The notes below the pieces were generated by a model, which was not told where the DNA came from, ran no database searches, and saw nothing but the letters and a program-made list of their open reading frames with translations. DNA of 64,000 nucleotides, taken from assembly GCA_900893395.1 (NCBI GenBank), contig CAAHFI010226954.1, positions 1 through 64,000 on the forward strand, given 5' to 3'. The position numbers were made by a program, and so were the translations under genes. The stretch is from Euglena gracilis (Eukaryota > Euglenozoa > Euglenophyceae > Euglenales > Euglenaceae). This document shows, piece after piece, positions 40,690 to 54,699 of the stretch. The stretch's first letter is position 1, and the number at the start of each line of letters is the position of its first letter.

Positions 40690-41075
40690 CTACCGTTTGG
40701 CACTATTTGCCCCCAAAACGCCTTGGAAACACAAGGGATTTTGCTATTTTTGGGACCCTGGAACAGTTGAGCAACAAAAGGGATTTGCCCTCCAAGGCAA
40801 CTTGGAAACACAAGGGATTTTGTATATTGGGGCCCTCCGTCAGTTGAGCAAGTGATTTGCCCCCCAAAACGGGTGGACAACACAAGGGATTTTGTTATTT
40901 TGGGGCCCTCGGACAGTTGAGCAAGAAAGGTATTTTGCCCCTTGAAACGGGTGGACAACACAAGGGATTCCGTTATTTTGGGGCCCTCAGGCAGTTGAAC
41001 AACGAAAGGGATTCCCCCCCCCCAAACAGCTTGGAAACACGCCCCCCCAAAACGACTTGGAAACACAAGGGATTT
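40690..41075 (-). repeat. Minisatellite Z, reverse orientation
   Basis: The reverse complement of the Z unit: GCCTTGGAAACACAAGGGAT, then GGGCCCTC, CAGTTGAGCAA, in about five units. In A, B and C units Z is always forward. The D2 set is at 47345-47725. Confidence 0.9.
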
Positions 41076-41106
41076 GGCTGACGACAACCGGGGGTTGTCG
41101 TCAGCC
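41076..41106. repeat. Perfect 14-bp stem hairpin
   Basis: GGCTGACGACAACC, GGG, then GGTTGTCGTCAGCC. It sits exactly at the end of the reversed Z minisatellite. The D2 copy is at 47725-47755, unchanged. Confidence 0.95.
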
Positions 41107-42239
41107 TGCTGCTCTTTCTTGGCTTGGAAGCCACAAAGTTGCGCCAGAGAAGTGACAAAGCCTTGGAAACCCGTGTGCCGCTTGTAAAGGTTTTGAATTT
41201 GCACCACAACAGGTAACGACCCGTGACATCCACCATCCCCTGGCACCAGAAATTAGGAACGGCCAATCCTAATTTTGAGTACAATATTCTCTCCCTGTGA
41301 ACAAGAACAATTGAACAAGAACAATGTTCAAATGCTTCATATTTGCTAGAAATTACTGCTCTTGTCCAAGGATTCTATTTTTTTTAATTTTGATCGATCT
41401 GCTTTCAGGATGTGAGTGAACTTGTCCGAAGTAAAGTACAATCGCACAATTTCTTCTGTGTTTCCCTTTTTTCTGCTTTGTTCCCTGCCTTCGATGCCAG
41501 AGAAACGGGTGGGGTTGAAATTTCTGGGAGAATTTTTTCAACAACCCCAAATGAAGGTTTTTGAACAAAATTGTGCATGTGTGAGAAAAAAAGAAACACA
41601 GCCAAATCTGTGCCACCAGGGATTTTCAAAATTTTTTTCTGTCTTCGTCGACCCCAAAAACGGAGGTCAGCCCCAACCTTTTTTTGTCGAACAATTTTCA
41701 ATTGAACATCCGAATCAGGTTTTTTTTTGAGTTTTTCACATTTTTCCCTTGAGGTTTTGGGAAAGATCACCAAGATGTCCCTCATTTGGGGGAAATCAAC
41801 TTCTTTAAAACAAAAAAAAATAGGCAAAATGGCCCCCTTTTTTTTGGAATCACCACCCCCAAAAACCCAGCGAACGAGTCATTTCCGACAATGAGCTCAC
41901 GAAAGAACCTGAAAATTTGAGTGGCCAAAACTAGGGAGATTCCCCTCCTTTTTTTTTCCCTTGGCAAAAGACTGTTGAAAACTACTAAGGACCCCATACC
42001 CTCAATTGGGCGTGCTGTTAAGGCCACCTATTGTGCTCCGGCAGGGGGTTTTTGAGATCCGCGGTTCCAAAAGATCGTCCGTTTTTGGTGGCCGACCACC
42101 GAGAACGAGCAAACAGCCCCCGGCAATTTTCAGGCTCCTGTCCCAGTTGCCTCAAATATCCAAGAGGGGCAGGGGTGCCATATCTCTGACTCTGTGCGTG
42201 GTTTGGACCACCTGGTGTGCTCGTAAGGGGGTTTTGAGG

Positions 42240-44130
42240 TCGGCGGTTCCAAAAACGTCGTCCATTTTTGGTGGCCGACCACCCAGGGCCGGCAAACGCC
42301 CCCAGGGAATTATCTTGTCGCCTAAAATATTCCAGAAATAGGGGGGGGGTGGCACATCTCCGATTGGTGCGTGGCTCCGTCCACCTGGTGTGCTCCGGAA
42401 GGGGTTTTCGAGGGCGGCGGTTCCAAAAACCTCGTCCACTCTTGGTGGCCAGCCACCAAAAAATTGGCAAACGGCCCCCAAATTGAGAAGCAGAAACTGC
42501 TTTAAATCAGGGATTCTGGTAGATTAAAATTTCTGGGTTACCCGGGAGTTGGGGGGCCAAAAAATGTACGAAGCAAAGGTTTTTGAGGGTGCTGAATCCA
42601 AAAAAGTGGGTCATTTGGCTTAATTTTTCGTTTTAAGAAACTCGATTTTCCCAATTTGAGGGACATCTTGGCCATCATGGCCCCAAATTTTAAAGGAAAA
42701 GGGGAGGAAACCACAGGAAAAACGCTGGTGCAACGTTGGTTGAAAAATTTCAGAGCAAGTTGGGAACCCCCCCCCATTTTTGGGGTCACCAAAGTCACAA
42801 AAAGCGTAGAAAACAAATGGTTGCACAGTTTTTCGTGCGAAATTTGCAACAAAAAAAAACTGCGCAATTTTCTTGCGCGGGAAGGTGCATGAAAAACTCT
42901 AGCCTTTTTTCGTTTGAAAAAAGTGTGGTTAGGCACAAAACATTCAAAGATGAAAAACACCGAAGATTGTTCAATTATTTAAATTCTGGTCACGGAGAAT
43001 GAAAACACCTTGGAAACCAACACACCTTGGTAACAAGAACAATCCGACAATTTAGATCCTTGGGGTGGACATTTCCGAGCCTGGGTCCAAGGCACCCGGA
43101 CTCAATTGGGGCCAATCCTTCTGAGTCTTCCCGTCCAAACGAGAAGAATCGGAAGGATTCACCCATTATTAATCTCGGCAATAATAAGTGGAGATGGCAA
43201 AGCTGAAAGAAACAGCGTATGCAGACAACATATGTTGTTCCTGAGAAGATTCTCCATCCATCGGTACAATTGTCAGGTCCTGCATCCCAAAGGATCAAGA
43301 GTTCCGGAGTTGGTCCAAGCTTTTTTTTTTGGTCCAAGCACTGCGGTGCGGCAATGAAGTCGGCGACGCAAGCAAAGGTGCCCTCGACTTACCCCAGGTT
43401 TAAAGCACCCGTATGCCCCAAAGAACAGGTGGCCCGGTCGGCTGCCGCTGAACAAACCTACCCACTTTCTCCGCAACGTGTCGCAATGGTGCCTCAGTTA
43501 TGCACTGCAAATTTGCGAATGGCAAGAATGCGCCTGTTGAAATATTGTTCTTCAATAAAAAGCCAGCTAGCCCCGTCCAAAACTTTTTGTGGCTGATAAA
43601 AAGTGCGATGAAAGAGTCTCTTTTTATGAGGCTGAAAATGCATCCGCTTTGGGTGCTTTTTGGTATAAAAAGAAACGACGGTGAAAATTTGCTTTGTGAT
43701 GCAAGCACCGAGCCCAAGTAAGTTCATTAGCTATCAACATTTCATGAATTGTCAGAAATATGACTGCTAACGTACAGCGAATACCGTACAGGTCATCAAT
43801 AGGAGAGCAATAGAAATAGAAAGTGTCCAGAAAGTGGATGGAACCTCTTGGGTAGTTCTTGGGGGAGGCAATTCCAACCCCCACCCCCCACGCAGGGAGG
43901 GTCTGGGGGGTCTGGGGGGGGGCGGGAGGTTCTGGGGGGGGGTGTTTTCTGGCCGCGTAGACAAAGAGGGCCCTGAAAAAGCGTTGGCCGGCTCGGGGCC
44001 CAATTTTTTTTTCGCCCGAAACTGCCAACCCCTCCCCAACCTTTTACTAACTTAATAATGGCACCTTGGATGTGCCTGGGGGTGGGGTAAGTCCGGGTCC
44101 GATCATGGCTCAAAAAGAATAAATGCTCAA
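42240..44130 (+). repeat. R core, copy 5 (subfamily beta), full 5' end
   Basis: Beta marker set, but with the GGCGGTTCCAAAAACGTCGT start present, so it represents the untruncated beta form. ATTATCTTGTCG is at 42309. It continues into D2 through AATGCTCAAGGTCCGGAC. Confidence 0.93.
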
Positions 44131-44875
44131 GGTCCGGACTAAGAAAAAACTTTGTTCAAAAAAATTGGCGCCGCCAGAAAACCAGGATGGGGGGGGGTTG
44201 GACCAGGCTATTGCTTAAGAGGGGGGTCCAATGGCCAGCCATTGGACCCTTGAAAAAGCCACTGGCTAGACCCCCCCCTCAGGGGCAGGGTATTAAGTGA
44301 GCAGGGAGGAGGACCACCCACCCTGTGCAAAAAAAAACTTCTGGCACAAAACGCAGAAAATTTTGTGGCCTTGAAAAAGGCTCAAGAATACCGTGAAAAA
44401 AAAAACAGTCAAAACATACACCAAAATTCTTCATCCTTTCCAGCATGAAGCGTTATTGTTTTTGAGATTCCCCGGGGGGGTCCCGCACATCGATTCACTT
44501 AGTGGCCCCCCGGGGGTACTTTTTCCTGAGCCAAACCCACCGACCAACTTTTTGAACCCCCCCCCCAGGTCAACCGCCCAGCCACTCACCCAAAATACAG
44601 CCAAAATCGGCCGAAAACGCTTAAAAGATTTTCCGGCTCGTCCTTTGGCTGGGCAAAAACCTGACCCACGGTGCACCCCCAGGGGGGTCCCGGGCCCAAA
44701 CCACCCACTCTCAAACCCCCCCCCCGGGTGAGAGGGGTCACACAGGTGTCAAGTGAATGGTCTGAAGGGGGAGGGGGGGTGGTCTGGGCCCCCCTACCCC
44801 ACTCCGCAAACCCACTCACTTAATACGCTGCCGGGGGTCCCCCCGACTGTGTTTGTTTTGGGGCATTTCCCACCC

Positions 44876-45025
44876 CAAAAAGTTGCCAAAAATGACCCCT
44901 TTTGGGCTGTTCGGTCGGGTCTGGGAATGGGACCTGGGTATGCCCCCATTGTGTACCTCCCCCCCATTATGTACCCCCCCCAGTTTCGGCCTCCCGGGGG
45001 AGGTACATAATGGGGGGGAGGATGG
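44876..45025. mobile_element. Right-half remnant of the long foldback element (D2)
   Basis: Duplicate of 38221-38370, with TA at 45026-45027. Confidence 0.88.
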
Positions 45026-48000
45026 TAATCGCTTGTTTCGGGGTTTGGGGTGTGGGGGGGTGTGGGGGGAGATGTGGGGAGGTGTGGCTGGGGTGTGGGG
45101 GAGGTTTGGGGGGTGTGAGGGGTGTGGGGGAGGGGTGTGTCGGCAAATATCTGGTGTGGGCTAAAGCTGAAAGCAAAATTCGGTCACTGGTCCAGTGAAC
45201 TTTCTTTGGTTTGTCTTTTCTGAAATTTTTAAAAACAACAAAACCAAAAAAAAATCAAAAGCATAAAGGCCATGGGACGATGCCCCCTGGAGGGCCTCCC
45301 ATAAGCTGCGAAAAAGATCATTCTCATACCATTATCATTAGAAAACATGCAGGTTTGCATAGAAAATCCGAAATCACCGGTGAAAAACATAGTTTCACAC
45401 GGGAGGGAGGTTCGGGCCGTTTTGGCCATCTCCCCTGAATTGAAAGGCACCCGCGCGAGTGTTAGTGGGGGTGGGTATGGGGGTTGTGTGGTATGTGGGG
45501 GCTATTTGCTGGCGGGGGTGCCAATTATTGCAATACCCCCAGAGTCCCCCTTTTTTAAATAACTCTGTGTGCATGGCCAGATTGGGGGGACCGCAAAAAG
45601 TTTATTTTTTCATTTATGTTTGAATGCAGAACTCCCAAAACCACAGGAACAAAAATGACAAACGTTACAGGGGGTCGGGGGTATGGGGGGTCCGGTGGGG
45701 GGGGGGTTGGTGTTTTCTGGCCGCACACACAGAGAGGGGCCTTGAAAAAAGCGTTGGCCGGATTGGGGCCCAATTTCGCCCGAAACTGCCAACCATTGCC
45801 ACCGCTTCCAACCTTTTACTAACTTTAAAAATGGCGGGAAAGAGCCAAGGGGGCCGAGGGATGGTGCCCCCCGGTACCTCTGTCCTCTGACCGGGGGGGC
45901 GGTCGTTGGACATAGGGTGGTGACCAAAAGCTGTCCTTGACAGGGGGGTCGTTGGACACGGGGTCGGGAACCGCGCCGCTGTCTCTCAGTAAGAAGTCAT
46001 CCCTTTTCCGTAGTAATAGCAAATCCCCCTGCCAACGCTCCAAAAGGGATTTGCCCCCCCAAAACGGCTTGGAAACACAAAGGATTTGCCCCGGCGCAAG
46101 GCGGTAGACTGGGGGGGGGGGGCAGTGGGTGGTCGGCCGACTGGTCGACCGACTACCCACTCTAATGCGCTAACGGCTCCAGACCGCCAACTTTTAAGCC
46201 CTCCCCCCCCCATGAAGAAAATCCAATGCAAACTAGCCGGTGGCTAGTCAGCGGTCATAAAAATGGTCTGTGGCGGGCCCAAAGCACCCGGAAATGGTCC
46301 GGATGGGTCCAAATAAGTGTCTTACGCCTAAATAAACACCACCAAATGGAAATCTTTGGTCGGCAGGGGGTCGGTGGGCCTTGATGGGGGTCCGGAGGTG
46401 TAAAAAACCAACGATGAAACAAGGATTACATGAAAATCATTTAGAAATGCAACATACTCGGGGGCTAAATCATTTTTGTGGCTCACTTTGGCATAGCGGG
46501 GGGGGGCTCCGCCCCCGCACCCCCCAAATAACAAAATCCCTTTTATGTTGGCAACATGCTCGGGGCTAAGTCGTTTTTGTGGCTCACTTTGGCATAGGCG
46601 GGCGGGAGGGCTCCGCCCCCGCACCCTCCCTCAAATAACAAAATCCCTTCTACGTTGGCAATAGACTTGGAGGGATAAGACCTTTTGTGCAAATTTTGAC
46701 TGATATTGAAAATCCAATGGGGAGAGGTGTTGCTTAAGTGGCCCAAATGGACATTTTCCCCCAATTTTTTTGCATATTCACCCCCGATTGGGGGGTTATG
46801 GAGCCATTTGGGTGGGTTTTGACTGGCGTTGAGGTGATTTAGACAAAAGTTATTTCCCGGGGGGGGGGCTCAAAAGTCGGCGGTTTTGACCTGATAGTAC
46901 CCCCCCCCCTAGTCGTATGACCGGGTTCCTGCACCTGTGACCGGGGGGGGGTGGTCATAACACCCCCATAACCTGCAACCTGTGACCGGGGGGTGGTCAT
47001 AGATGAGGGGGCGGTCGTAGAAGTGTGTGAAAACTGTCCCAAAATGGCAGATTTACCCCCCTCAAAATGTCCCATTCTTCAAAAATCCGGCGCTTCGCGC
47101 GGCAGGGGGGGACCTTATTTGGGGGGGTCCATTTCGGGGTTAAATTTTTCGCAACCTGCAACCTGTGACCGGGGGGGGGGTTGTCATAAAACCCCATGAC
47201 CTGCAACCTGTGACCGGGGGGTGGTCATAAATGAGGGGTGGTTGTACGACTAGGGGGGGGGGGGCACATTAGAGTGGGTAGTCGGCCGACTAGTCGGCTG
47301 ACCAATTGGCGACCAGTCGGCAGACTACCCACTACCCCCCAGTCTACCGTTTGGCACTATTTGCCCCCAAAACGCCTTGGAAACACAAGGGATTTTGCTA
47401 TTTTTGGGACCCTGGAACAGTTGAGCAACAAAAGGGATTTGCCCTCCAAGGCAACTTGGAAACACAAGGGATTTTGTATATTGGGGCCCTCCGTCAGTTG
47501 AGCAAGTGATTTGCCCCCCAAAACGGGTGGACAACACAAGGGATTTTGTTATTTTGGGGCCCTCGGACAGTGAGCAAGAAAGGTATTTTGCCCTTGAAAC
47601 GGGTGGACAACACAAGGGATTCCGTTATTTTGGGGCCCTCAGGCAGTTGAACAACGAAAGGGATTCCCCCCCCCAAACAGCTTGGAACACGCCCCCCAAA
47701 ACGACTTGGAAACACAAGGGATTTGGCTGACGACAACCGGGGGTTGTCGTCAGCCTGCTGCTCTTTCTTGGCTTGGAAGCCACAAAGTTGCGCCAGAGAA
47801 GTGACAAAGCCTTGGAAACCCGTGTGCCGCTTGTAAAGGTTTTGAATTTGCACCACAACAGGTAACGACCCGTGACATCCACCATCCCCTGGCACCAGAA
47901 ATTAGGAACGGCCAATCCTAATTTTGAGTACAATATTCTCTCCCTGTGAACAAGAACAATTGAACAAGAACAATGTTCAAATGCTTCATATTTGCTAGAA

Positions 48001-48884
48001 ATTACTGCTCTTGTCCAAGGATTCTATTTTTTTTAATTTTGATCGATCTGCTTTCAGGATGTGAGTGAACTTGTCCGAAGTAAAGTACAATCGCACAATT
48101 TCTTCTGTGTTTCCCTTTTTTCTGCTTTGTTCCCTGCCTTCGATGCCAGAGAAACGGGTGGGGTTGAAATTTCTGGGAGAATTTTTTCAACAACCCAAAT
48201 GAAGGTTTTTGAACAAAATTGTGCATGTGTGAGAAAAAAAGAAACACAGCCAAATCTGTGCCACCAGGGATTTTCAAAATTTTTTTCTGTCTTCGTCGAC
48301 CCCAAAAACGGAGGTCAGCCCCAACCTTTTTTTGTCGAACAATTTTCAATTGAACATCCGAATCAGGTTTTTTTTTGAGTTTTTCACATTTTTCCCTTGA
48401 GGTTTTGGGAAAGATCACCAAGATGTCCCTCATTTGGGGGAAATCAACTTCTTTAAAACAAAAAAAATAGGCAAAATGGCCCCTTTTTTTTGGAATCACC
48501 ACCCCCAAAAACCCAGCGAACGAGTCATTTCCGACCAATGAGCTCACGAAAGAACCTGAAAATTTGAGTGGCCAAAACTAGGGAGATTCCCCTCCTTTTT
48601 TTTTCCCTTGGCAAAAGACTGTTGAAAACTACTAAGGACCCATACCTCAATTGGGCGTGCTGTTAAGGCCACCTATTGTGCTCCGGCAGGGGGTTTTTGA
48701 GATCCGCGGTTCCAAAGATCGTCCGTTTTTGGTGGCCGACCACCGAGAACGAGCAAACAGCCCCCGGCAATTTTCAGGCTCCTGTCCCAGTTGCCTCAAA
48801 TATCCAAGAGGGGCAGGGGTGCCATATCTCTGACTCTGTGCGTGGTTTGGACACCTGGTGTGCTCGTAAGGGGGTTTTGAGGTC

Positions 48885-50740
48885 GGCGGTTCCAAAAACG
48901 TCGTCCATTTTTGGTGGCCGACCACCCAGGGCCGGCAAACGCCCCCAGGGAATTATCTTGTCGCCTAAAATATTCCAGAAATAGGGGGGGGGTGGCACAT
49001 CTCCGATTGGTGCGTGGCTCCGTCCACCTGGTGTGCTCCGGAAGGGGGTTTTCGAGGGCGGCGGTTCCAAAAACCTCGTCCACTCTTGGTGGCCAGCCAC
49101 CAAAAAATTGGCAAACGGCCCCCAAATTGAGAAGCAGAAACTGCTTTAAATCAGGGATTCTGGTAGATTAAAATTTCTGGGTTACCCGGGAGTTGGGGGG
49201 CCAAAAAATGTACGAAGCAAAGGTTTTTGAGGGTGCTGAATCCAAAAAAGTGGGTCATTTGGCTTAATTTTTCGTTTTAAGAAACTCGATTTTCCCAATT
49301 TGAGGGACATCTTGGCCATCATGGCCCCAATTTTAAAGGAAAAGGGGAGGAAACCACAGGAAAAATGCTGGTGCAACGTTGGTTGAAAATTTCAGAGCAA
49401 GTTGGGAACCCCCCCATTTTTGGGGTCACCAAAGTCACAAAAAGCGTAGAAAACAAATGGTTGCACAGTTTTTCGTGCGAATTTGCAACAAAAAAAAACT
49501 GCGCAATTTTCTTGCGCGGGAAGGTGCATGAAAATCTAGCCTTTTTTCGTTTGAAAAAAGTGTGGTTAGGCACAAAACATTCAAATGATGAAAAACACCG
49601 AAGATTGTTCAATTATTTAAATTCTGGTCACGGAGAATGAAAACACCTTGGAAACCAACACCTTGGTAACAAGAACAATCCGACAATTTAGATCCTTGGG
49701 GTGGACATTTCCGAGCCTGGGTCCAAGGCACCCGGACTCAATTGGGGCCAATCCTTCTGAGTCTTCCGTCCAAACGAGAAGAATCGGAAGGATTCACCCA
49801 TTATTAATCTCGGCATATAATAAGTGGAGATGGCAAAGCTGAAAGAAACAGCGTATGCAGACAACATATGTTGTTCCTGAGAAGATTCTCCATCCATCGG
49901 TACAATTGTCAGGTCCTGCATCCCAAAGGATCAAGAGTTCCGGAGTTGGTCCAAGCTTTTTTTTTTTGGTCCAAGCACTGCGGTGCGGCAATGAAGTCGG
50001 CGACGCAAGCAAAGGTGCCCTCGACTTACCCCAGGTTTAAAGCACCCGTATGCCCCAAAGAACAGGTGGCCCGGTCGGCTGCCGCTGAACAAACCTACCC
50101 ACTTTCTCCGCAACGTGTCGCAATGGTGCCTCAGTTATGCACTGCAAATTTGCGAATGGCAAGAATGCGCCTGTTGAAATATTGTTCTTCAATAAAAAGC
50201 CAGCTAGCCCCGTCCAAAACTTTTTGTGGCTGATAAAAAGTGCGATGAAAGAGTCTCTTTTTATGAGGCTGAAAATGCATCCGCTTTGGGTGCTTTTTGG
50301 TATAAAAAGAAACGACGGTGAAAAATTTGCTTTGTGATGCAAGCACCGAGCCCAAGTAAGTTCATTAGCTATCAACATTTCATGAATTGTCAGAAATATG
50401 ACTGCTAACGTACAGCGAATACCGTACAGGTCATCAATAGGAGAGCAATAGAAATAGAAAGTGTCCAGAAAGTGGATGGAACTCTTGGGTAGTTCTTGGG
50501 GGAGGCAATTCCAACCCCCACCCCCCACACCGGGAGGGGTCCGGGGGGGGGGGTGTTTTCTGGCCGCGCAGACAAAGAGGGGCCCTGAAAAAGCGTTGGC
50601 CGGCTCGGGGCCCAATTTTTTTTTCGCCCGAAACTGCCAACCCCTCCCCAACCTTTTACTAACTTAAAAATGGCACCTTGGATGTGCCTGGGGGTGGGGT
50701 AAGTCCGGGTCCGATCACGGTCAAAAAGAATAAATGCTCA
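48885..50740 (+). repeat. R core, copy 6 (subfamily beta)
   Basis: Untruncated beta copy with ATTATCTTGTCG at 48952. It shows more one-base run-length losses than the other copies (for example GAAAATTTCAG where others have GAAAAATTTCAG). Confidence 0.92.
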
Positions 50741-52620
50741 AATGATGAAATGTATCAAAAAATGTTGGCGGGCTGGGTCCTGACACACCCACGTCGACAG
50801 TTGTGAGTTTCACTTTTCACTTTCACTTTCGCCTGGAGCGGGACAGAGCGCCAGGCGAAATTCGTGGGATCCGAGGGCTGATGCCCCAGTTCCCACTATT
50901 GGCCGAAAAAGGTTACACCTAAACACACACACACGCACATACTGCTGGTTGAAAAAATCTCGAACGTGCAATTTTGGAAAGCAATGGGTGACCAACTTTT
51001 GCCGGGAGTGGGGTCCAGGGGAGGTTGAAGGGAATGTGGGGGGGGGGAGGTTGGGTGCTGGGGGGGTGAGAATACAAAAAAAAAGCAAACAGCGATTTTT
51101 TGAGGCCCAAAAATGAGCAAAAATGACCACTTTCGGACACAAAATGGCAAATTTGGGGCCGCGTGCTCTGCGCGCGGCCAAAAAAGCACTTTTTGGGTCA
51201 AAAATGGCCCAAAATGGAAAAAAATGACCGATTTTAGGATGCGTTCCGCCCGCGCGGCCGCCGTCGGACCCCCTCCCCCCCCACACTGTGCCTAGCCTCC
51301 AGTGGGGGTCGACCATATGGTCGGCCCACGGTCGACTCGGTCGCACTCCGTCGCCCTCGGTCGTGGGGGGGACCGAGGGCGACCGAGCTTCGGTTGTGGG
51401 GGTCGACCGAGGCGACCATGGTCGAACCCACCCCACAACCACACCCCCGCTCCCCAACTTCTACGAACTTTAAAATGGCACCTTGGGTCCATTCCATTCG
51501 GGAAACAGCCAAGGGGGCGAGGGATGATGCCCAGAGCCCCCTATTAGCTGAAAAACAGGGGGGGGGGGGGGTCCGTGGGGGGGTCCGGGAGGACGGGGGG
51601 GGGGGGTTGGTGTTTTCCGCATGTGTCCCGATGGTGCCTCAGGAATGCAAAGGGGCTTTTGGCGCTGTTTTGCTCCCAAATTTTCCAATCCCTTGTGTTC
51701 CTTGGGGGGTTGGTACGCCGTGGCGAGGGGGTCCGAATAGGGGGAGGGGGGGGTAAATGGTGTGGCAAAGGGGTTGGCGACCAGGGGGGGGGAGGGGTGT
51801 ACCATGGTTTTCCAACATATTTTCGTTCAAAAAAATCGCGAAAATCGCCGGTGGCGTGGCGAGGGGGTCCGGCTAGGGGGGGGGAGGTAAATGGCGTGGC
51901 GAGGCCCTCGGAGGGGGGGGGAGGGAGGGGTGTACCAACCCCCTTGTGTGCCAACATCAAAAAAAAGTGGGGGGGTCCGGTCATGGCAGTAGCTTTGGCC
52001 GGGGGGGGTAGTGGAGGCTAGCGCAGCGCTCGGGGGGTCCGGGACCCCCCCCGCACGGCGCGCGGCCCGCCGCCGCCCGCGCCACCGCGCCCCCCCCCCC
52101 CTCCCCCCCTCCCCACTGTGCCTAGCATAGCCAGAAAAAAATTTTTTGGTGAAAAAAGCGATTTTTTGAGGCCCAAAAATGAGCAAAAATGACCATTTTC
52201 GGACACAAATGGCAAATTTTGGGGGCGCGCGCTCTGCGCGCGGCCAAAAAAGCACTTTTTTGAGTCAAAAATGGCCCAAAAAATGGAAAAAAAAAATGAC
52301 CGATTTTAGGATGCGTTCCGCCCGCGCGGCCGCCGTCGACCCCCTCCCCCCCCGCCTGTGCCTAGCCTCCAGTGGGGTAGACCGTATGGTCGGCCCACGG
52401 TCGACTCGGTCGCACTCCATCGCCCTCGGTCGTGGGGGGGGACCGAGGGCGACCGAGCTTTGGTTGTGGGGTCGACCGAGGGCGACCATGGTCGAACCCC
52501 ACCCCACAACCACACCCGCCCCGCTCCCAACCTTTTACGAACTTTAAAATGGCACCTTGGGTCCATTCCATTCGGGAAACAGCCAAGGGGGCCGAGGATG
52601 ATGCCCAGAGCCCCCTATTA
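50741..52620 (+). repeat. Partial C-type segment C3
   Basis: This matches 31660-33560: S, then the joint AAAGCAAACAGCGATTTTTTG, AAAAATGAGC, GTCGACC and U blocks, then the C-unit start CCCTTGTGTTCCTTGGGGGG at about 51688. It breaks off after CCCCCTATTA (52620) and continues as B2. The stretch 52050-52110 has an expanded CCGCC-rich tract. Confidence 0.88.
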
Positions 52621-53336
52621 CCAACCCCCCTTGTGTGCCAACATCAAAAAAGTGGGGGGGTCGGTCATGGCAGTAGCTTGGCCGGGGGGGGGGTAGTGGA
52701 GGCTAGGCGCGGCGCTCGGGGGGTCCGGGACCCCCCCCCCCCCCCCGCACTCCCCTGCGCGGCCGCCGGCGCCCCCCCCCCCTAGACCCCTCCCCACTAT
52801 GCCTAGCATAGCCAAGAAAAAAAATTTTGGTGAAAAATCGCGATTTTTTAGGCCCAAAAATGAGCAAAAATGACCATTTTCGGACACAAAATGGCAAATT
52901 TGGGGGGCCGCGCGCTCTGCGCGCGGCAAAAAAGCACTTTTTTGGTCAAAAATGGCCCAAAATGCAAAAAATGACCGATTTTAGGATGCGTTCCGCCCGC
53001 GCGGCCGCGCGTCGGACCCCCCTCCCTTGTGCATCCAAGTCGTTTGGGGGCAAATCCCTTGTGTTTCCAAGTCGTCTTGGTGGGCAAATCCGTGTTGTTG
53101 CTCAAATGTCCGAGGGCCCAAAAAATAGCACATTCCCTTGTGTTTCCAAGTCGTTTTGCGCAAATCCCCGGCCTCAAAATAACCAAATCCCTTGTGTTCC
53201 TTGTGTGCCATAAAAAAAGCGTGGGGGTCCGGTCATGACAGTAGCTTTGGCCTGGGGGGGGGGTAGTGGGGTCGACCATGATGCCACGGTGATGACCCGC
53301 GACATCCACAATTCCCTGGCGTTTGGGACCAGAAAT

Positions 53337-53448
53337 GGCACGGCACGGCACGGGGCACGGCACGGCACGGCACGGCATACGGCACGGCACGGCACGGCAC
53401 GGCACGGCACGGCACGGCACGGCACGGCACGGCACGGCACGGCACGGC
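53337..53448. repeat. CACGG microsatellite in B2
   Basis: About 112 bp, the shortest of the three. It contains a unique interruption CACGGCATACGGCACGG. Confidence 0.95.
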
Positions 53449-54699
53449 GCGCTCGTCGCGCGGCTCCTGTGCTCGCGCGTCGCCCGTGTCGGCGTGCTGT
53501 TCTTTTGCCGTCGGGACGGGTCACCGCATGCCGTTGCACCCGCCTGTCACTTGGGCGGTTTCACTTCGATTTCCGTTGGCCTGACCCTGAGGGCGTGGGC
53601 CCATTCTTTTTTTGGCGGGGAGATGGTGCTGCAATCTGCGAGTTTCTCACCTCGGCCGTGCACATTGGATGCGGACGGGGCCCACATTGCTTCCATCTTC
53701 GGTCATCGCTTTGCCCTTGGACCCAGAAATTAGGAACGGCCAATCCTAATTTTGACTACTACCACCATATATCTCTCCCTGCTCCCAGTGCACAAGAACA
53801 ATGCTCAAATGTTTCATTTCCAGAAAATGCTGCTCTTGTCCAAGGATTCATTGTTTTTTTAATTCTGATCGATGTGAGTGAACTTGTCCGAAGCGGGGTT
53901 CTACCGCACAATTTCTTCTGTGTTTCACTTTTTTCTGCTTTGTTCCCTGCCTTTGATGCCAGAGAAACGGGGGGTTTGAAATTTCTGGGAGAATTTTTTC
54001 AACAACCCAAATGAAGGTTTCTGAACAAAATTGTGCATGTGTGAGGGAAAAAAAAAACACAGCCAAACCTGTGTCACCAGGGATTTTCAACATTCTTTCT
54101 GTCTTCGTCGACCCCAAAAACGGAGGTCAGCCCCAACCTTTTGTCGAAAAATTTTCAATTGAACACCCGAATCCAGTTTCCTTTTTTTTTTTGAGTTTTT
54201 CACATTTTCCCTTGAGGTTTTGGGTAACATCACCAAGATGTCCCTCATTTGGGGGGAACTCAACTTCTTTCAAACAAAAAGGAGGCAAAATGACCTTTTT
54301 TTTTGGAATCACACCCCCAAAAACCCAGGCAACGAGTCATATTCGACCAATGAGCTCACGAAAGAACCTAAAAATTAGAGCGCTCAAAATTAAAGACATT
54401 CCCCCTTTTTTTTTTGCCTTGGCAAAAGACTATTGAAAACTACCAAGGACCCCATACACTCGGTTGGGCGTGTTTTTGGGGCCACCTGATGTGCTCCGCG
54501 GGGGTTATTGAGGTCGGCGGTTCCAAAAACGCCGTCCGTTTTTGGTGGCCGACCACCGAGAACGAGCAAACGCCCCCGGCAATTTTCAGGCTCCTGTCCT
54601 AAATGCCTCAAAAATACCAGGGAGGGAGGGGTGCCATATCTCTGACTCGGTGAGTGGTTTGGACAAACCTGATGTGCTCCGTAAGGGGGTTTTTGAGGT

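Larger units (their letters stand above)
37471..44130 (+). repeat. Array unit D1 (6.66 kb)
   Basis: Starts GGTCCGGACTAAG and repeats at 44131. Order: hairpin-rich block W (37471-38220), right half of the long foldback (38221-38370), Q, T (38485-38870), then a block of about 3 kb found only in D, R-linked block (41250-42000) and R copy 5 (42240-44130). The D-only block carries a U repeat, a tandem pair of about 105 bp (39800-40010), TGACC-G-tract hairpins (40250-40580) and the Z minisatellite in reverse. No gene is recognised. Confidence 0.93.
44131..50740 (+). repeat. Array unit D2 (about 6.6 kb)
   Basis: Direct tandem copy of D1 in the same module order: W 44131-44875, half foldback 44876-45025, Q and T to 45530, D-only block, R-linked block to 48650, R copy 6. 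It ends by returning to the AATGATGAAATG continuation of the C units at about 50740. Differences from D1 are almost all single-base run-length changes. Confidence 0.93.
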
